Origin: Paralichthys olivaceus
Taxonomy: Eukaryota; Chordata; Actinopteri; Pleuronectiformes; Paralichthyidae
NCBI RefSeq assembly: GCF_024713975.1
Contig: NC_091097.1
Coordinates: forward strand, 8,178,861 to 8,242,860
Length of the DNA: 64,000 nucleotides
Reading direction: 5' to 3'
Of the stretch, positions 1-15,000 are shown one piece after another (the stretch's first letter is position 1; each line of letters starts with the position of its first letter). A program made the translations under genes and the position numbers. The notes under the pieces were generated by a model, which worked only from the letters and a program-made list of their open reading frames with translations, ran no database searches and was not told the DNA's origin.

Positions 1-142
1 AGAATTCAGATTTTAAACTAATTGCTCATGTATCCTGTACTCTAATTCAGTTTTCAAAGGTACTGTTCCAAATTGCATCTTAAAAAAACGTTAACAAAAG
101 ACAACACTGTACAGACACAACACGAGAATGAAATTATACTGT

Positions 143-172
143 TTTATTACATTACATCAGTTACATTTTATT
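143..172 (-). terminator. Candidate acly polyadenylation signals
   Basis: Two AATAAA hexamers on the minus strand (TTTATT on plus at 143-148 and 167-172) lie about 1.4 kb downstream of the acly stop codon. If used, 1563 down to about 130 is the acly 3' UTR. That stretch has no other gene-like signal. Other A/T-rich hexamers occur closer to the stop, so a shorter UTR is possible. Confidence 0.4.
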
Positions 173-1563
173 TTACTCAATTACACAGTTGTCAACATAC
201 GACAGGTAAGTACCGAGGCACAGAGTTCACAATGAAACAGTTGGAAACAAACAAACACTGACAACACAGCTGAGGTTTCTGGTTGTCTGCAGAACCTTTC
301 TACAATTTTGTAACATTCACATAAAAGATGACACTGGTGATGGCTGCCACATATTTTCTTTTGATCTTGTCCAAGAAACTGGAAACAGAAACAGCGATGT
401 GGAAAATGGGAAAAATGATCTAAAGGTGACACTTTTGTTTTTGTCATATTAATTTATTTCAAGTCAAGATAATAGATTGGGCAATACTTAATACTGGGCA
501 TGAAATAACCTTAAAAATCTTTCTCTTTCACAAAAATTAAACAACAGGATGGATTAATTAATTAATTGAAATTGAATTAATCTACCAAATTAATCATGAA
601 AATATAAAATATATATTAGTATTTAACTAGAATTAACTGCTGTCGAATATTGCTGACACAAAAATATAATAATGGCATTAACTTTGTAATGGAACAAGTA
701 CATTATTAACACAGAGCAAATCTAATAAATACATAAACTAAAATAACCTAATTAATGGGATCATTGTGGGATCTGTCAAAATGCCCTAATTATTAAACTT
801 GCTGTGAAAATAACTTACATATTTATTTTTCGCTCTTATGATTAACAACTCTCGAGTTCCATTGAGACCTTGTAGAAAATACTCCAACATTTGCACCAGC
901 TGAGAGAGAGACTGCCACCTGCCAGACCTGATTCCTAAAATTGTTCTCCACAATAAGCAGACTGCTCAATAAACAAGACAGTCAAAACTGAAACACTCCT
1001 GTACCTGTTAGTTGTGGATGAATCTCTATATAAATAAAGCTCTGATCTACAGTGTACTCTTATATTTAAAGGCATTATTGCACTACATGTTCATCCTCTG
1101 TAGCAAGCTCATGGTTTTTAAATGGCACAATCAATAGAGCTGCACAGAGGTTCAGACACACATGCTGGGTTAATACAACAATATTATATTCAGGGCTAAA
1201 TATCAGTACTTCAGTGTTGTTCAGTGAGCAAGTGGTGGTGGTCAACACTTAAATAATCCACTGTACCTCTGTCCCCTGATTCATCATCAATTCCCCCAAA
1301 CACAAAGTCAGAAACCCCGACTCTGTTTGACTGGAGCTTCACAGTTCAGCGGCTTTTACGGGTGTTCACAGAACTGCAGCACAAACTGGTTTACAAAACA
1401 AAAAACATAAAATTCTTATTTTCAGTACCTGTTTTTATACAACTACATTATTAGGAATGTATTCCCTATGTTACGCCACTGATGATGGATCACAGCATGG
1501 GTAGGATTAATTAGCTGGGGTTAGGAGACACTGCAGACAGGAAGCTGGATTTGTTCCCTCCAG

Positions 1564-4500
1564 TTACATGGACATGTGTTCAGGGAGCACATAGGAGATG
1601 TCGTCCCAGGGGTGGCGGTACAGACCCTGCCTCAGCCTCTTCTGGTCCAGGTAGTGTCCTGATGAGACAGAAGCATTGATTGATATATATAAAGTAAAAA
1701 AGACCAGAATAGTATGTCTGGACATTGACTCACCAATGAATCCCATGCTGCGTCCCAGGACAAAGATGCCGTTCAGAGCGCCAATCTCCACAAACTCATC
1801 AGCTTCATCTCTGTAGAGACAGAACGGACAACAAGAAAAAGGGTTGAATACAAAACTTTAGCCATTAGGGGGGGTCTCAATCAAAGTTGTACCAATAGAA
1901 CTAATTTGATGAAGTCATGAAGCAGAGATCATGGGTGTAGTTGTATCTGCCATTGCAGATGAAAGTCTACCTGAGGCAACTACGCTGCAATTCATGCAAT
2001 GTATTAAAGTTTTATTCTCGTTACACAGCAAACAGCAATGAATAATCATGATCCATTACAAGTGATCAATACAAACAGTGGAAGGAAAACCGCCCACTAG
2101 CTAATCAGCTAACTTGTTAGCAGTTTTTCCTTCATGTCAAGGATACTTCGTCATTTGCCATGGAAGTTAAAGCAGAGACAGACAAATCCATGAATTGTTA
2201 CATATTATATCTTTAGTAAAGACGACTGCATAACTGTACTTCTTTTATCCATATTGGTGAAGTGATTCCGAATGAAATACTTTTATGTACGACCAATTAT
2301 TTCTGTCTAATGACTCCTATTAGTCTGAGAATTCCTTCCCAACCATTAATTCTGCAATGGTACAAATAAGCCTTGCACTTGTAGGCCATCCAGTGTATAA
2401 GTTTATTTTAGCTCACCTTGTAAAACCACCACATGTCCTGAGCAAGTCCACAAAGGCCACACCGATGAAGCCGTCCACATTCAAGATCAGGTTGGGTTTC
2501 TAATTCCACGAAGCAGAAAAAAAAGAGGGTCATGTTATTTAAAAACTGTGTATAAATAATTATTCTAGCGAGATGATGAAATAAATCATCTTACCTTGGA
2601 TGTGGTGATCTTCTCTACATCTAGAGCGTAGTCCAGCAGCTGGGTGGAGGGGAAGTGCTGCTTCACAAAGTCCTTCAAGATCTGGACTCTCATGTCTGGA
2701 TTGTTAATCTGAGGAAACGCACAATCCCTCTTTATTGTCAAGAAATAATAACAGCAAAATACATTTATTTCTCTCATTCTCATGCTTAAATTGGTTCTGG
2801 CCTCAAAGCTTCTTGATTGATAGAGAATTCATGAAAACTTCCTAGAGTTAATATATAATTCTGCTGCTGTCCACAATGGATGTGCACATTCTTGGGAGCT
2901 GTGACACTCACCGACTTGACTCTGTGTCCAATGCCCATGATCAGCTTTCCGTCCTTTTTCATCTTGTTGACGAACTCCATCGGCAGCATGCCGCTGTCAA
3001 AAGCCTTGCTGAACTGCTTTGCTGCAGCGTCCAGAGCGCCTCCGAAGCGGTCACCCTAAGGGGACAACAAGAAATCAAATAAATGTATATTCACTTTATG
3101 CAGGACATGCATCACCAGGAGCAGGATCTTACGATGGTGAGGAGCCCAGAGGTAAGGCTGGAGATGAGATCTTTGCCAGCTCGCGCACAGACAATAGTAT
3201 TGTGGGCACCAGAAACAGCCGGGCCGTGATCTGCAGTCACCATCAGGCACATCTCAATGAACTGGCAGGCGTACCTCGGCAACCTGCAAACAAAGAGAAG
3301 GAAACTACACATGATATTGTGGTTCAAGGATTTTTAAAGCATTTGTTTATAAGTTAAGAGGCCGACCTCCTCTGGAACCACAGCAGACCCAGAGTTCCTC
3401 CCAGGCCTATTTCTGCCTTGAAGACCTCAGTGATGGGCATGCCCGCGTAGATAAGCTCCTGACCTCTCTCGTCACAGATGCTGGTCATGAAGGAGGCGGG
3501 CTTTCGGATAAGACCGAGCTCCTGCAGGGCAAAAGACACAAAGAGGAAAAAGAAAACATCACTTCATGCAGTCATAGTTTATGCTGTGTTGCAATTTCAA
3601 ACAATATGATTCTGTCAAAGGTTTTGCATTTTAAGGACTAGTGCAGTGTCCGTTGTGAACCAGGTGGGAATGGGCTGTTTGTTTGGCCTGTGGTGATGCT
3701 GGTTGCAGCTTTTCTTTCTGAACCTGTAAAAGTGAGCTGTAGTAATTGAGCTGTGGTGAGTAAAGACCTGCTGCTGGACTCAAGAGGCCCCGCCACCTCT
3801 GCCGTTCACCTGTTTATTCAAAGTTCAGTCAAGCCTGACTCAGTAAACAAAACCCTGAATTGGAAAATCAGTTGTCATTGTCAAGAACATGCTGATGTTT
3901 GACACTGCACTCTCTTGGGCCCTTAACAGAACCATGCCATTCGTAATTCCTAATTTAGTAAGATATGTGTTGGTCAAGTGTTTCTCCATTTTAAGTATGT
4001 TGACAATAAAAACTTAGTAAGCTAAAAAAAACGAACTAGATATACTCACTCGTGCCCAGGAGTAATCCATTGGCACAGTGGGAGGAGGCATCTCTTCAGC
4101 TGGCAGGATAACTCCTTTGGCAACAAGGTCGTCATAAACAGATCTACATAGATGGAAAAAAATATTTAACAATGGAAAAATCATGTACTGGTGAATTATA
4201 ATTTTAGTATGAAGAACTCAAGTTATCAGTATGACTGTGCACGGACTTGATTATCTCGCCCAGCTCATCAAAGCCTTTCGGGACGAAGGCACCAGCTTCT
4301 TTCAGAGCGTTGTTCTTAGCCACTGCCGTCTCAGAGGCCTGGTTGGCACAGGCTCCTGCATGGCCGAACTGAACCTGTGGGGGAGCGAAAAGTGCAGCAT
4401 GGGTCAGAAATGTCATTAAACATGTATTCCTTAAAATCTCTCATTATGTCCTCTCACCTCTGAGGAGAACATGGTGGCACAGGTGCCAATACACCAGCAG

Positions 4501-5931
4501 ACCACTGGCTTTGTGATCCTGCCCTGTTTAATAGCCTGGCAGATCTTGTACTCCTCTGTGCCTCCGATCTGTGGAAGACAGCAACAGATACTAGATGTAG
4601 CTGGAAAAAATCAATAACTGTCTTAAGCTTCGGCAGCACGTGTTTACATTACATTACATTCTTTCCTTACCTCTCCCAGGACAACAATCATTTTTACTCC
4701 AGGAGTGTCTTGGTAGCGAAGCACATGGTCAGTAAACACAGATCCTGGGTATCTGCAGAAGAGTCCAGAGTTACACACCAATTTAAAATCACAGGCTCCT
4801 ACCTGCTCAAGGTAGAAGTCACATACCTGTCGCCGCCGATCGCCACTCCTTCAAAAACGCCGTCAGTGGTACGGGAGATGATGTTGTTGAGTTCGTTGGA
4901 CATGCCGCCCGAGCGAGACACATAGGCCACGCTGCCTGGACGATAGAGTTTGGAGGCAAGGATGTTATCCAGCATGCCCCCTGTGTTACCGATTTTGAAA
5001 CAGCCAGGCTTGATTCCCCCAACCTGAAAAAACAGGGATTTGCTGAGAGGAGAGAAAACAGAGGAGAAATCTTGAGCACTCTTGTGAAAACTAAGGCGAG
5101 TCTTACAGTTGCTGGTCCGATGATTGTGACGCCCTTCTCATCTGCTGCCTTGATGATCTTCCTGGTATGAGCTTCGGGGATGCCCTCAGCAATGATGGCA
5201 ATGGTGTGAATCTGGAAGTAGTTGGAAATAAATGGTTAACGTTTGAAGTTTGCATATTTTTAGTTTCCAGATGGTAAAGAATTGTATTTACCTGTGGGTA
5301 CTGCATGGTCTCCATGGTGCTGTCAAAGGCAGAACGCAGAGATGCAAAGCTGATGAGCACGTCCACATCTGGGTGCTTCTTCATGGCGTCTCCCATGTTC
5401 TTATACACAGGGATGAGGATCTCTTTATGGCCCCAATAGAACTTCTGCTTGTGGTCTCCACTGGAAAAACAGCCAGGTAGAAAGTGATTAGTCACATAGT
5501 GAAGCTTGACAGTTAAGGAAACAGACAGAAGATGCTTACGTGAATGGGTAGACCATAGCTGCTACAGACGGCTCATTTCTGGAGCAGACGTAATCAAAGT
5601 CCAGCATGCCTTGCACTGCCCGAGTCTGCATACCCCACACTATGGACTTGGTGTGTTTGCTGAAGAGGGTCGTTGCCTTGGCTACAGGGAAAGGAAAGTT
5701 GTTACAGACAGAAAGTGACGACAAGAGGAAGACAAGAATTATGATCACTACAAAGCTCAGGACGCAAACTGTCCATTTCAGTTTTATTAAATTTGGACTG
5801 CAGTGTCCTCCTGCTGTCCAGAGAGGGAGCTATAATACCTTGAACCAAGCATGATCACAGGGCTTCTACCATTTATACTGTGTCAGAACACAAAGTCCTC
5901 AGAGTACAGTGCAAGATTTTCCAATGCAGTA

Positions 5932-6011
<80 letters not shown>

Positions 6012-9000
6012 TAACCAATGGGAGCTCCGCTTTTGGCCTTCTTTGCTGGCGAGCTCTCTACACCATTTCTGTTTTCCGAGAAAGATGCGGTTCTGCTGGA
6101 TGCTGGAGTCTGGACATGACACGAAAGAGCAAAACAATCACTTTTTTTTGTAATACTATGCAATCATCTGTATTATACATGTATGATATTCAATCTCCTT
6201 GTCTTCTATACATCTAATTCTGCTTTTGAAGTAAATGGTGTGCACACATGTGAGGGCACACGCACTCCTTGCTGAAAGCCCACGCATTGCACTCTTAATG
6301 GATGCCTCGAGGCAGTCGCAGCGTGTAACTGTGTCTCACCACTATTGCAATGCTCTTACACAAAAGGAGCCATTGGGCTTCTGATACTCTAGTTCACTAA
6401 AAGGACAGTGATGACTGAAAGAGAGACATGGAAGTCTTCTGCTCACTCTGCCTCCACAAAGCTCCTCACTATTAGTGGATCTGATCATGTAAATTCGCTG
6501 CACAGTGAGCCAACAGGACAACACGAAGGCCTGTTTGTGTCCGTGGAGCCAGTTAGTGCCATACCGATGTGCTGCCGCTGGAGTTGAGCAGGAAGTTGGC
6601 AGTGTGGGCTGCAACAGGAGGCTGGTTGGGGATTGGCCTGTGGCCCAGTGCCATGCCAACAATGGCTGTCATGTGGGTTTCTGTGCCAAAGACATGAATG
6701 GGGATTCCAGTGGTCTTGCCTGAGGAGAGCGGGCAGAAGAGAATTAAGTGTAATACTCTTAAGACATACTGCCTTGAGATTTAGAAGAATCTACTGTGCA
6801 ACGTACCAACTTCTCCCATCACTCTGAGACCTTCCTGGTAGTTGGGGCCTCCACGACGGACAAAAATGGTGACCTCATGCTCCTTTAGAGGCACCTGGTA
6901 GTCCCTGATGGCTCTGACAATCCCCTGGCAAAGACAAGGATAAACACTGTAATTAACTTGACATGCACACAGTAAAATAAGGCTACAGAAATCATATGAA
7001 ACTATACCTTAAATGTTGCTGCAACATTTGTGAAGTTTGCAATGCTTCCTCCAATGATTAAAACCTTTCCTGGAAAATATTAATTCATTGAACCATTATT
7101 ATAAGGGGAAAAAACATTAACTTTTATTATACAGTAAAAATCTGACACAGCAGTTTTCCTACCATCAGGGTGCTTCTCTCTGGTCATCAGCGACAGGATG
7201 GTTTTGGCGTAGTCGTAGGTCTGCTGTTCGCTGGGTGCTCCTGAATACTCTCCATAATTGGCCAGCTCGTCGACGCCACCCAGGTCACAGATTGTGTCAC
7301 TACAGAGAAGTTTACACTGGTCACACATACAGCAGAATAAGCAAAATCTGCTGTACTATCAGCTCGGCTGGGACAGTCTTTCCAGCACCAACAATAAACT
7401 GAAAAAAGATAAAACTTCAGAGTGCACTTAGTGCGCCATTTATTTTGATTTATAACTGCACTGTTAACTGAAACAACAACTTAAATTGCACAAAGGGAAT
7501 AATTAGTCATGGCTGATGTGTCTGCAAGTCACGCTTTACACCCACGACAGACGGCTGAGCTCAACCCTCCCGACTCTCAGCAGCATCTCAGAATCCATTT
7601 GAGATTTCAGCTGAACGGGGAGAGTCGGAGCTGCTGCACCATCAGTCTCACAACAGCACTGCTGGTATCGTCCCCTAATGCAAAACCCAATTATGCGTAG
7701 TGTAATCAATATAATGAGGAAAAGTCAGGGGACGACTTAAGCAACAAGGAAAAACAGCATTGAATTATAACTGACACATGGTTACTGGTGTCTTATTTAT
7801 TTAGCATAGATGGAAGCAGGCATACGCCACTTTCGTGGTTCCAGAACGACCACGCCCCCTTTTGGGCTAAAAACTACGCTTTGAAAGTGTTCAAATAATG
7901 ATTTAAAAAAGCGCAGTTTACGTTTTTCCTTGCCTCCGCAAAGACATAAAGAAACAGATGTGTTGCTTTAGTTCATGTGGTCAAATGTACATCTGTAGCA
8001 AAGATTTCATCACGGGTTAGTTAATGAAGTTAAAGGAAACAGTTATAAACTTGAAAAACAATATAGTGATTATTGATTGATTAGACTAAAGGGACACTCA
8101 GCAACCCCCATTTCCTTCATTTTCCTATGCAACAACACTAATCATTAATATGCAACAACATAATTTAAATATTTGCCTCCTATTCATATGACTTCGGCTC
8201 CTACTACCTAAAAATAAATACAGATTTCTTATTTTATGCTGTTAAACTAGCAAACACCTCGGAATTAGTACTTGCCGCCAGTGCAATAACCCCAAAAACG
8301 GGCGGAGTACCCGGATAGGCTGCTCTGGCTTTTGTCTGCAATGGGAATGCATTCACTCCCAGTTCAAATAATCCTGCAGCAGGCGCAGGGTTTTAATCGG
8401 CTCCGTTCGGCAGTGATAGAAACCCAACACCTAGATGAATGCGTTAATAACATGAGGCACTGGGGAAAAAAATCTACTGGAAATGGGAGTTGATTGCTTT
8501 CTTTTAGTGGGTTTACCTTTCTTTAAAAACCCACATATACGCTGAAATTTCAGTGTAAAATAGTTTTAAGTGGGTACCTGTACACGACTGAGGCACCTCC
8601 TCCTGCCACCATGGTCCAGATTCTGCCTCGGGGATTGAGCAGGGTGAGCTTAAGGCTGGCACCGCTCTTGGCATCCAGGTCAGCGATGTAGGCCTCCTGC
8701 CAAAGTCAAGAGAAAAGGTCAGTGAAGAGGAGAGAGAATGGTTACATGAAGGCTGAAAAGCTGGGAGGTTAATCAGAGCAGGGCTTCATAAGCACTACTT
8801 CAATTCATTGCTTGTGCTTGCGCCAATGTTGAAGAGCCAGTCAGTGGAAAAACTGAATAAATATTAACTGCGATGGAGGATGTGTTGTACATCAGGGCCA
8901 CAGCTGGTGGCTGAGGGTAAAAAAAGCTCCTAATCAAAGACACCCGCAGTGTCACATCTCCACTGTCTCACAGCGAACCAATTAGAGCAGCCCGTCTGCT

Positions 9001-12000
9001 CCACAGACAGACCGTCTTCCAAACAAGCTCCTACACGTCAGCCAGAACTAGAAAAGGATTTCCTGTATACACAACATTTGAAACACATTATTATTGTTAT
9101 TGTGATGCAGGTGATTCAACGCTAACTAGCAGGGGTTTTCAATTTTATTTACTCTTAAGTTACTCTCGTTTCTAAATAATTACAAAACTGTACCAATATA
9201 AGAGGTGGCATTAATATGTACAGGTCTCTAACAGACGTCGCTCGACTATTACACCACCTGTCTGTTCATACAGCCCTTCCTCATTAAGTCAACATGTGGC
9301 AGCGGGGACAGTGCAGGCTGCTACAGAGCAGGAGTGGAAGGTAAACTCACTGAAGTTATTATTAATTCTTCTTAAAGAAGAAACACAAATCTTTACGAAG
9401 TCAAATTCCCAGAATGAAACATTCATAATCTCAGGTGATTTCAATGTAGGTCTCAGTGAGAGGCTCTGCATATAGTCTGTGTCATAGTTTTATTTAACAG
9501 ATGTTAAATAATTAAATCCACTTTCTTTTACTGTATATTTAATGAGAATGAAATTCTGAATGAAAAAAATTATGTTAAGTTACTTCTAATATTGGTCATT
9601 TTACATCCACTCCACAGCCAACTATATTTCCTCAGTGGACGACAACTCCAGCTCTTTGATGCTGACAGATTGAAATCTGATGCACTGCTGGAGGTTTGTC
9701 TCCAGCCGTCCCTCACCTCAGGATAGGCCTCCCTGCCGAAAGGTGGAGGGAACTCCACATCGCCCCATTTGGCCTTGCAGATGTAATCTGCTGTGGCATC
9801 AATCTTGGCCGCCATGTCCAGCACGTACACACCATCTTTTGTGAGCACTGAGGAGACGAAAGAAAACATGTGAGGATCTGTATTTTTGCAAACATGAACC
9901 CCGGATAAGTGGGTCCTGGTTTTATACAGACTTTGCCTTTCACATAAGTCTCGTCCCCCCTAGCTGACATCTTCTTCAGTGTCCTCTACTTGTACTGCAC
10001 ATCTTTTCCAACCTGAGATATTTGTTTTCTTTTTCTTATACATGTTAGAAATGTCATGTATGTCCCCCATTGCTCGTAGTGAATTCTCCGCACGATATCC
10101 TGTTATTTCACTCAGACACTCTCTGCACTTTTTTACCAGGGGGGCTGGCAGTAAAAGCTCGGACATTTGCGCTCTCACATACAGCCTCTCTGGATAATTT
10201 CAGGAGAATATCCAGAGTTCAGTGCATATCTCAAAGGCAGCTGATGTTAGCACAGGGACTGAACTTTAAATAGGACAAGGCAAAACTGGAGAGGACTGTG
10301 GTCGGGCACAAGCGACCCACAACCTTCCTGCTGTCGGTGCAGGAGGAGGAAGGGAAGTGAAGATGGGGAGTAGGTGGTGCGACATCAAAGCATGGCGAGC
10401 TAGTCTCAGGGTCCCCAACCACATCCTCAGCACCAGCTGCCAGGGGCCATGTACTGGTGCCCAATTACTCCATTATAAACAAGCTGCCTTCATCAAACAG
10501 CAAGTGCATGAATTATTCACTAATTTCCTCCCTCAATGTTAAAATATTGCAGAATCAACATCAAGATGATGTTTTTATAGTGCATTGATGTCTTCTTATT
10601 ATGATCCATTTCCAATTCCATAATCTGATGAGACAGTTATGAATCTTTGTTGGAATCAAATGTGAATTCATCATCATCCCGATTGCCTCTGAAGACATAG
10701 CTTGTCATGTTACTACAGATTTTAGTAAAAATAAGAAACACCTACCCAATGGGTTGATCTCTAGGTATGTGAAGAACAGGTCTTCATACAGGTTGAAGAG
10801 TCCAACGATGAAACTGGCCAGGACCCTGCAGGGAAGCAACATTTTTTCTTAGGATGTCTGGTGACTTGCATTGCATTATCAAATGTTATAATCACATTAG
10901 AGCTGGAATAATGAGTCAATCAACAGAAAATGAATCTTCAGCAATGATTATTGTCTATTTGTCTAATGTGCCAAACATGTACTTGTACAACTTTCTTAAA
11001 TATGAGTATCTTCTGTTTATATGATTGTGATTTGAATATTTATGGGATTTTGTTCATTAGACAAAACAAGCAATCTGAGAACATGAGAATTCAGATTCTC
11101 TGACATTCTGTGAATTGAGTTAAATGATTATTCATACGAAAAATAGTTTTAACCCTATGTTGTGTATCTAAGTGAATACACAATAACCCATTTAATTATC
11201 TCCAGACTGACTAAACATTCACAACACAATCTTTTTGATATATGCAATGTTATGAATGTTTGGTTTGGAGTAAATTATTTTTGGGATTTTCATTGATATT
11301 CATTTCAACAGTTCTAATTCATGTTGTACATTTCTTACTTATTTGCAAAATAAAAACGAAGTTAAAGTCATACGTATTTAAATCATCAAGTAAGTAGTTA
11401 TTTTTTTATATTAAATAAACATTTCAATATGTCTAAGTCATATTTTTATGCTTAGAAAGCTTCTGGAAAAGCATAGGCATTTAAATTGTCAAATATCATA
11501 CTATTGTTTTTAAATATTCTTACTAAATATATGCATTTCAATATTTCTAATTGATATTTTTATATTTTTAACTGATCTGAAAACTAAATTTTTAGTTCTT
11601 TAAGTGTCACAGGATGTCTCTTACATGACAGAGCCTTTTTATATAGTCTATGGACAGAACATGTCAGATGTGCTGTTGTATGCAATAGAATGTCCCTGTG
11701 CAGATGAGCGGGCAGCTGTACAGTGTGGCCATTATATTTTCCACATAATTCAAACCATGACAAATAACAGGCAATATCATTGAGGGATTGTTGAGGCTGA
11801 GCTGGACAGGAAACAGTGTACCTGTAAATTAGCTGCAGAGACAATGATTTAAGATGAAGGAAAATCTAATTTGTTTCCTCCTTCAAATGTCAAAACAGAT
11901 CCGTGAGGAGTGGGGAGGGGGGTTGTTACTGCAGGAGGAAGAGGGGGTAGAGGTGGAGGAGGTAGGCAGTATTTTTCTCTCCTCTGTCAATTGTTGAGGC

Positions 12001-15000
12001 AGCCGGGAGCCTTTTGTGACCACGGCGGCCTGTTGTCAGGACTCAGACTGGCCCCTGGGAGAAAACTCTGACCCAGACCCAGAGTGACTCAGCTTCCCGT
12101 GTCTGATTCTGACGGGAGGGATGTGAAAAAAAACGTCAGAGTGCTGCTCTTGTTTTCAGTCTGAAGGGAGGACGAGGAGATAGAGTGTAAGGGGTGAGGT
12201 GAGGGGGTGAGATGGTGGTTGGCAGAGCGATTCCTTGGGCGACTTCTTCAATGTCAGCCAAGACAGCCAGTCCGGCCAGAGCCGGCCATAACAGGAGCGC
12301 CAGAGGAGAGATGGATGGGAGTGGGGTTGGAGGGGAGGAGGGGGAGCCACTGTATCGTAGAAATAAAATGGCAACGTGCTCTGAAAGCAGCGGTAGTGTA
12401 AAAAAGCCTGGGGGTGGAGGCTGATCGAAGAAAGGCGACGCAGGGGAGGGAATTTGTCATTTGTGTAATGGAAACCCCTCCACCCGTCTCCTCCTGCTCC
12501 CCCAACGTTTACTGCCAATATCGAAGTGCTCTCTCCCTTACGTCAGTTGAGTCATGCTTTAGTTCGTTGGTCAGGAGTTTAACAACGTAATGGATCATGC
12601 AGAGGTTTTTTGCATTTGAAAGTAGTTTATTATTAGGAAAGCAAATCATTTTTAGTTTAGATTTATACCCATGTCTGTGCTGCAGAAAGGTTGTAGTGGA
12701 ACTGGAAACTGCCTTTTTTTGCTAACACTCAGTTACTCCTCCAAAATAAAATATATTTATTATCAGTTTGAAACAAATCATGTATTCTCATCTAATTTGA
12801 AAATGAAATGCTACTTTTAGGAGGCCGTTTGTATTAATCTATCCTTATGATACCATATTATTCATGCAACAAAAATTGCAGTGGAGAATAAACAAATCTT
12901 AGACAGAACCTTATATTTCACTAGTTTCCATCATTGACAGAATTCCCCTTCAATTCCTTTCAGTATCCAACTCACTTTCTCTTGTCGTTCGGTACGTGGG
13001 TCAGCAGCTCTTTCGTCACAGAGTCTTCGCTGATCTTTTCATCCACACCAATTAGCAGCTTCCTTGCCTTGGCGTCAACGTCTCCTACATCCACCCCTCC
13101 CTCGTGGTGAAACAGGACGTAGTCGCCCTCTCTGGTGGCGTAGATGCACATGTAGAACTCCTCCTCCTGAGCAATGGACATTCACAAAGATGTAAATTTA
13201 TAAATGTCACTGTACCATACATTTAATACATCAGAACTTTTCATATTTATTAGTTGGACGATTGAGTCACACATTAAATATAACACGTATGATGAATGGT
13301 TTACCTGCTTGTGGGCGACAAATGGCTCGATGAGGAAGTTCTTGAGAATTCCCTTGGCTTTTCCAACCTGAGGATCATAAGCAAAATTATTTCTTTATTT
13401 TAAACAATAAGGACACTACAGCTGCTCTATGGTCTGTAGATTGTGGACGATTCCATAGTTACACATTCATTCTTTGTTTTCAGACATCATACTTTGGCTT
13501 GACTATTACCAAACACACAGCCACCACATGACACCAGTGAATACATGAGACACGTCAGGACGGAAAAGAAAAGAAAATGTGGTTATGCATGACTCACAGT
13601 CTCACTAGCAGAGACCAAGCTCATTTGGTGAAGCTGTCACTGTTAAAAGGTCAAAAGGCAAACAGTAAGCAGGGACTGACTGAGTGCAGCCAGCTGGAGA
13701 AAACAGAAATAAATAATAAAAGAGGAAGAGAGGGAGTTGCCATAGAAAGCAGGTTGATGATGGATGGAAACAACAGAAAGGCTATCTGATTGAAAAGGGC
13801 ACAGGGGACTCAGACCTACTTAGATAAACACCACTGTTACTGCCTCGCAGAGAAACAAAACTGTGAATACAATTTGTATGCATGAGACTCAGATTAACCA
13901 CTTGTGGTAATATGACTACACAAGATATGAAGTGAAGCAATGTGGTGAACTGCAGCAACCTGTCAATACGAATGATAATATAGGTGACAGGACGTGTTTC
14001 AATGCAAAATGAATATTAATCACAGCTACAGATAGCTGTGATTACTCATGGTAGCAGCATTTAGAGATGCTAGCTACTAAACAAACTCGCAGTAAAGAGT
14101 AAAGATTTCATATCTATTACAACTAAAATTGTTTAATTAGTTTACAGATTTATGTCAAAGACAAAAATAACATGAGTATATAGCAGTTTTAGGGAGCAGA
14201 CATAACCAAGTGAGCTGAGACACTGTCTGCTCTGATTTCATTTATTCTTATTTACTGCAACCAGCAGCTGCTGACAGTTTCATCTGGGAGGCGATACATC
14301 CAAGCAATCTCAGTGTTGCAGCACACACACAGACACTACTCTTCTTCAAGACTTTATGAACCGTCCTTGTCTCTCCAGAACTTGTGTCTTGGTTTATGAG
14401 GCAAGGCGGTGTCTCTGTGGCTCAGTGATGGATCTTTTGTGCGGTGGTTATGCTGACGGGAGAGATGGAGCGTGTTTATTCACTAGCAGCACTTGCTTCA
14501 GCTGACTGGACTGATTTACAACCAGCAGACTAACACTAAACCCTTCAGCAATCTAGGTATGGGGCACAAAAACAACAACACAGAAACGCAGCGATGTAAA
14601 ATGTGAGAGGGAGGGTGAAGGAGAGGGCAGGAGGAGGGTCTGAATAAAGCACTGGAAAATATTGATCGGAGGACTGCTCAGCAAAGTGCACCCCCTCAAA
14701 TAGAAAGGTCAGTGGGGGTAATAGGCTGAGAATCAGCAGAAATGGAGAGGGTTGGTGACGTACGGTTGTCTCCATCATTAGGCGGGACTTCAGCCACTCT
14801 CTGACACCATTCAGGTCCAGGTTGACGCCGACCAGGCCCAGCTTTCCTCGTCTCTTGATCAGCTGGTCCGGCTTCACCACCAGCCTCTGATGGGAAAAAA
14901 AGACAAAAAACATGCTGCATGTAAACAAGACCAACAGATATCACCAGTAGTCGGATTTATACTCTATTACATTCACATCATTTATTCTAGAGTGCAAACT

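Noticed and set aside
5851-6217. Cys-Val and His-Thr repeat proteins
   Set aside because: They are translations of the TG microsatellite in an acly intron.
12156-12518. Several overlapping frames on both strands
   Set aside because: They sit in a purine-rich acly intron stretch, with no splice sites in frame and no recognisable domain.
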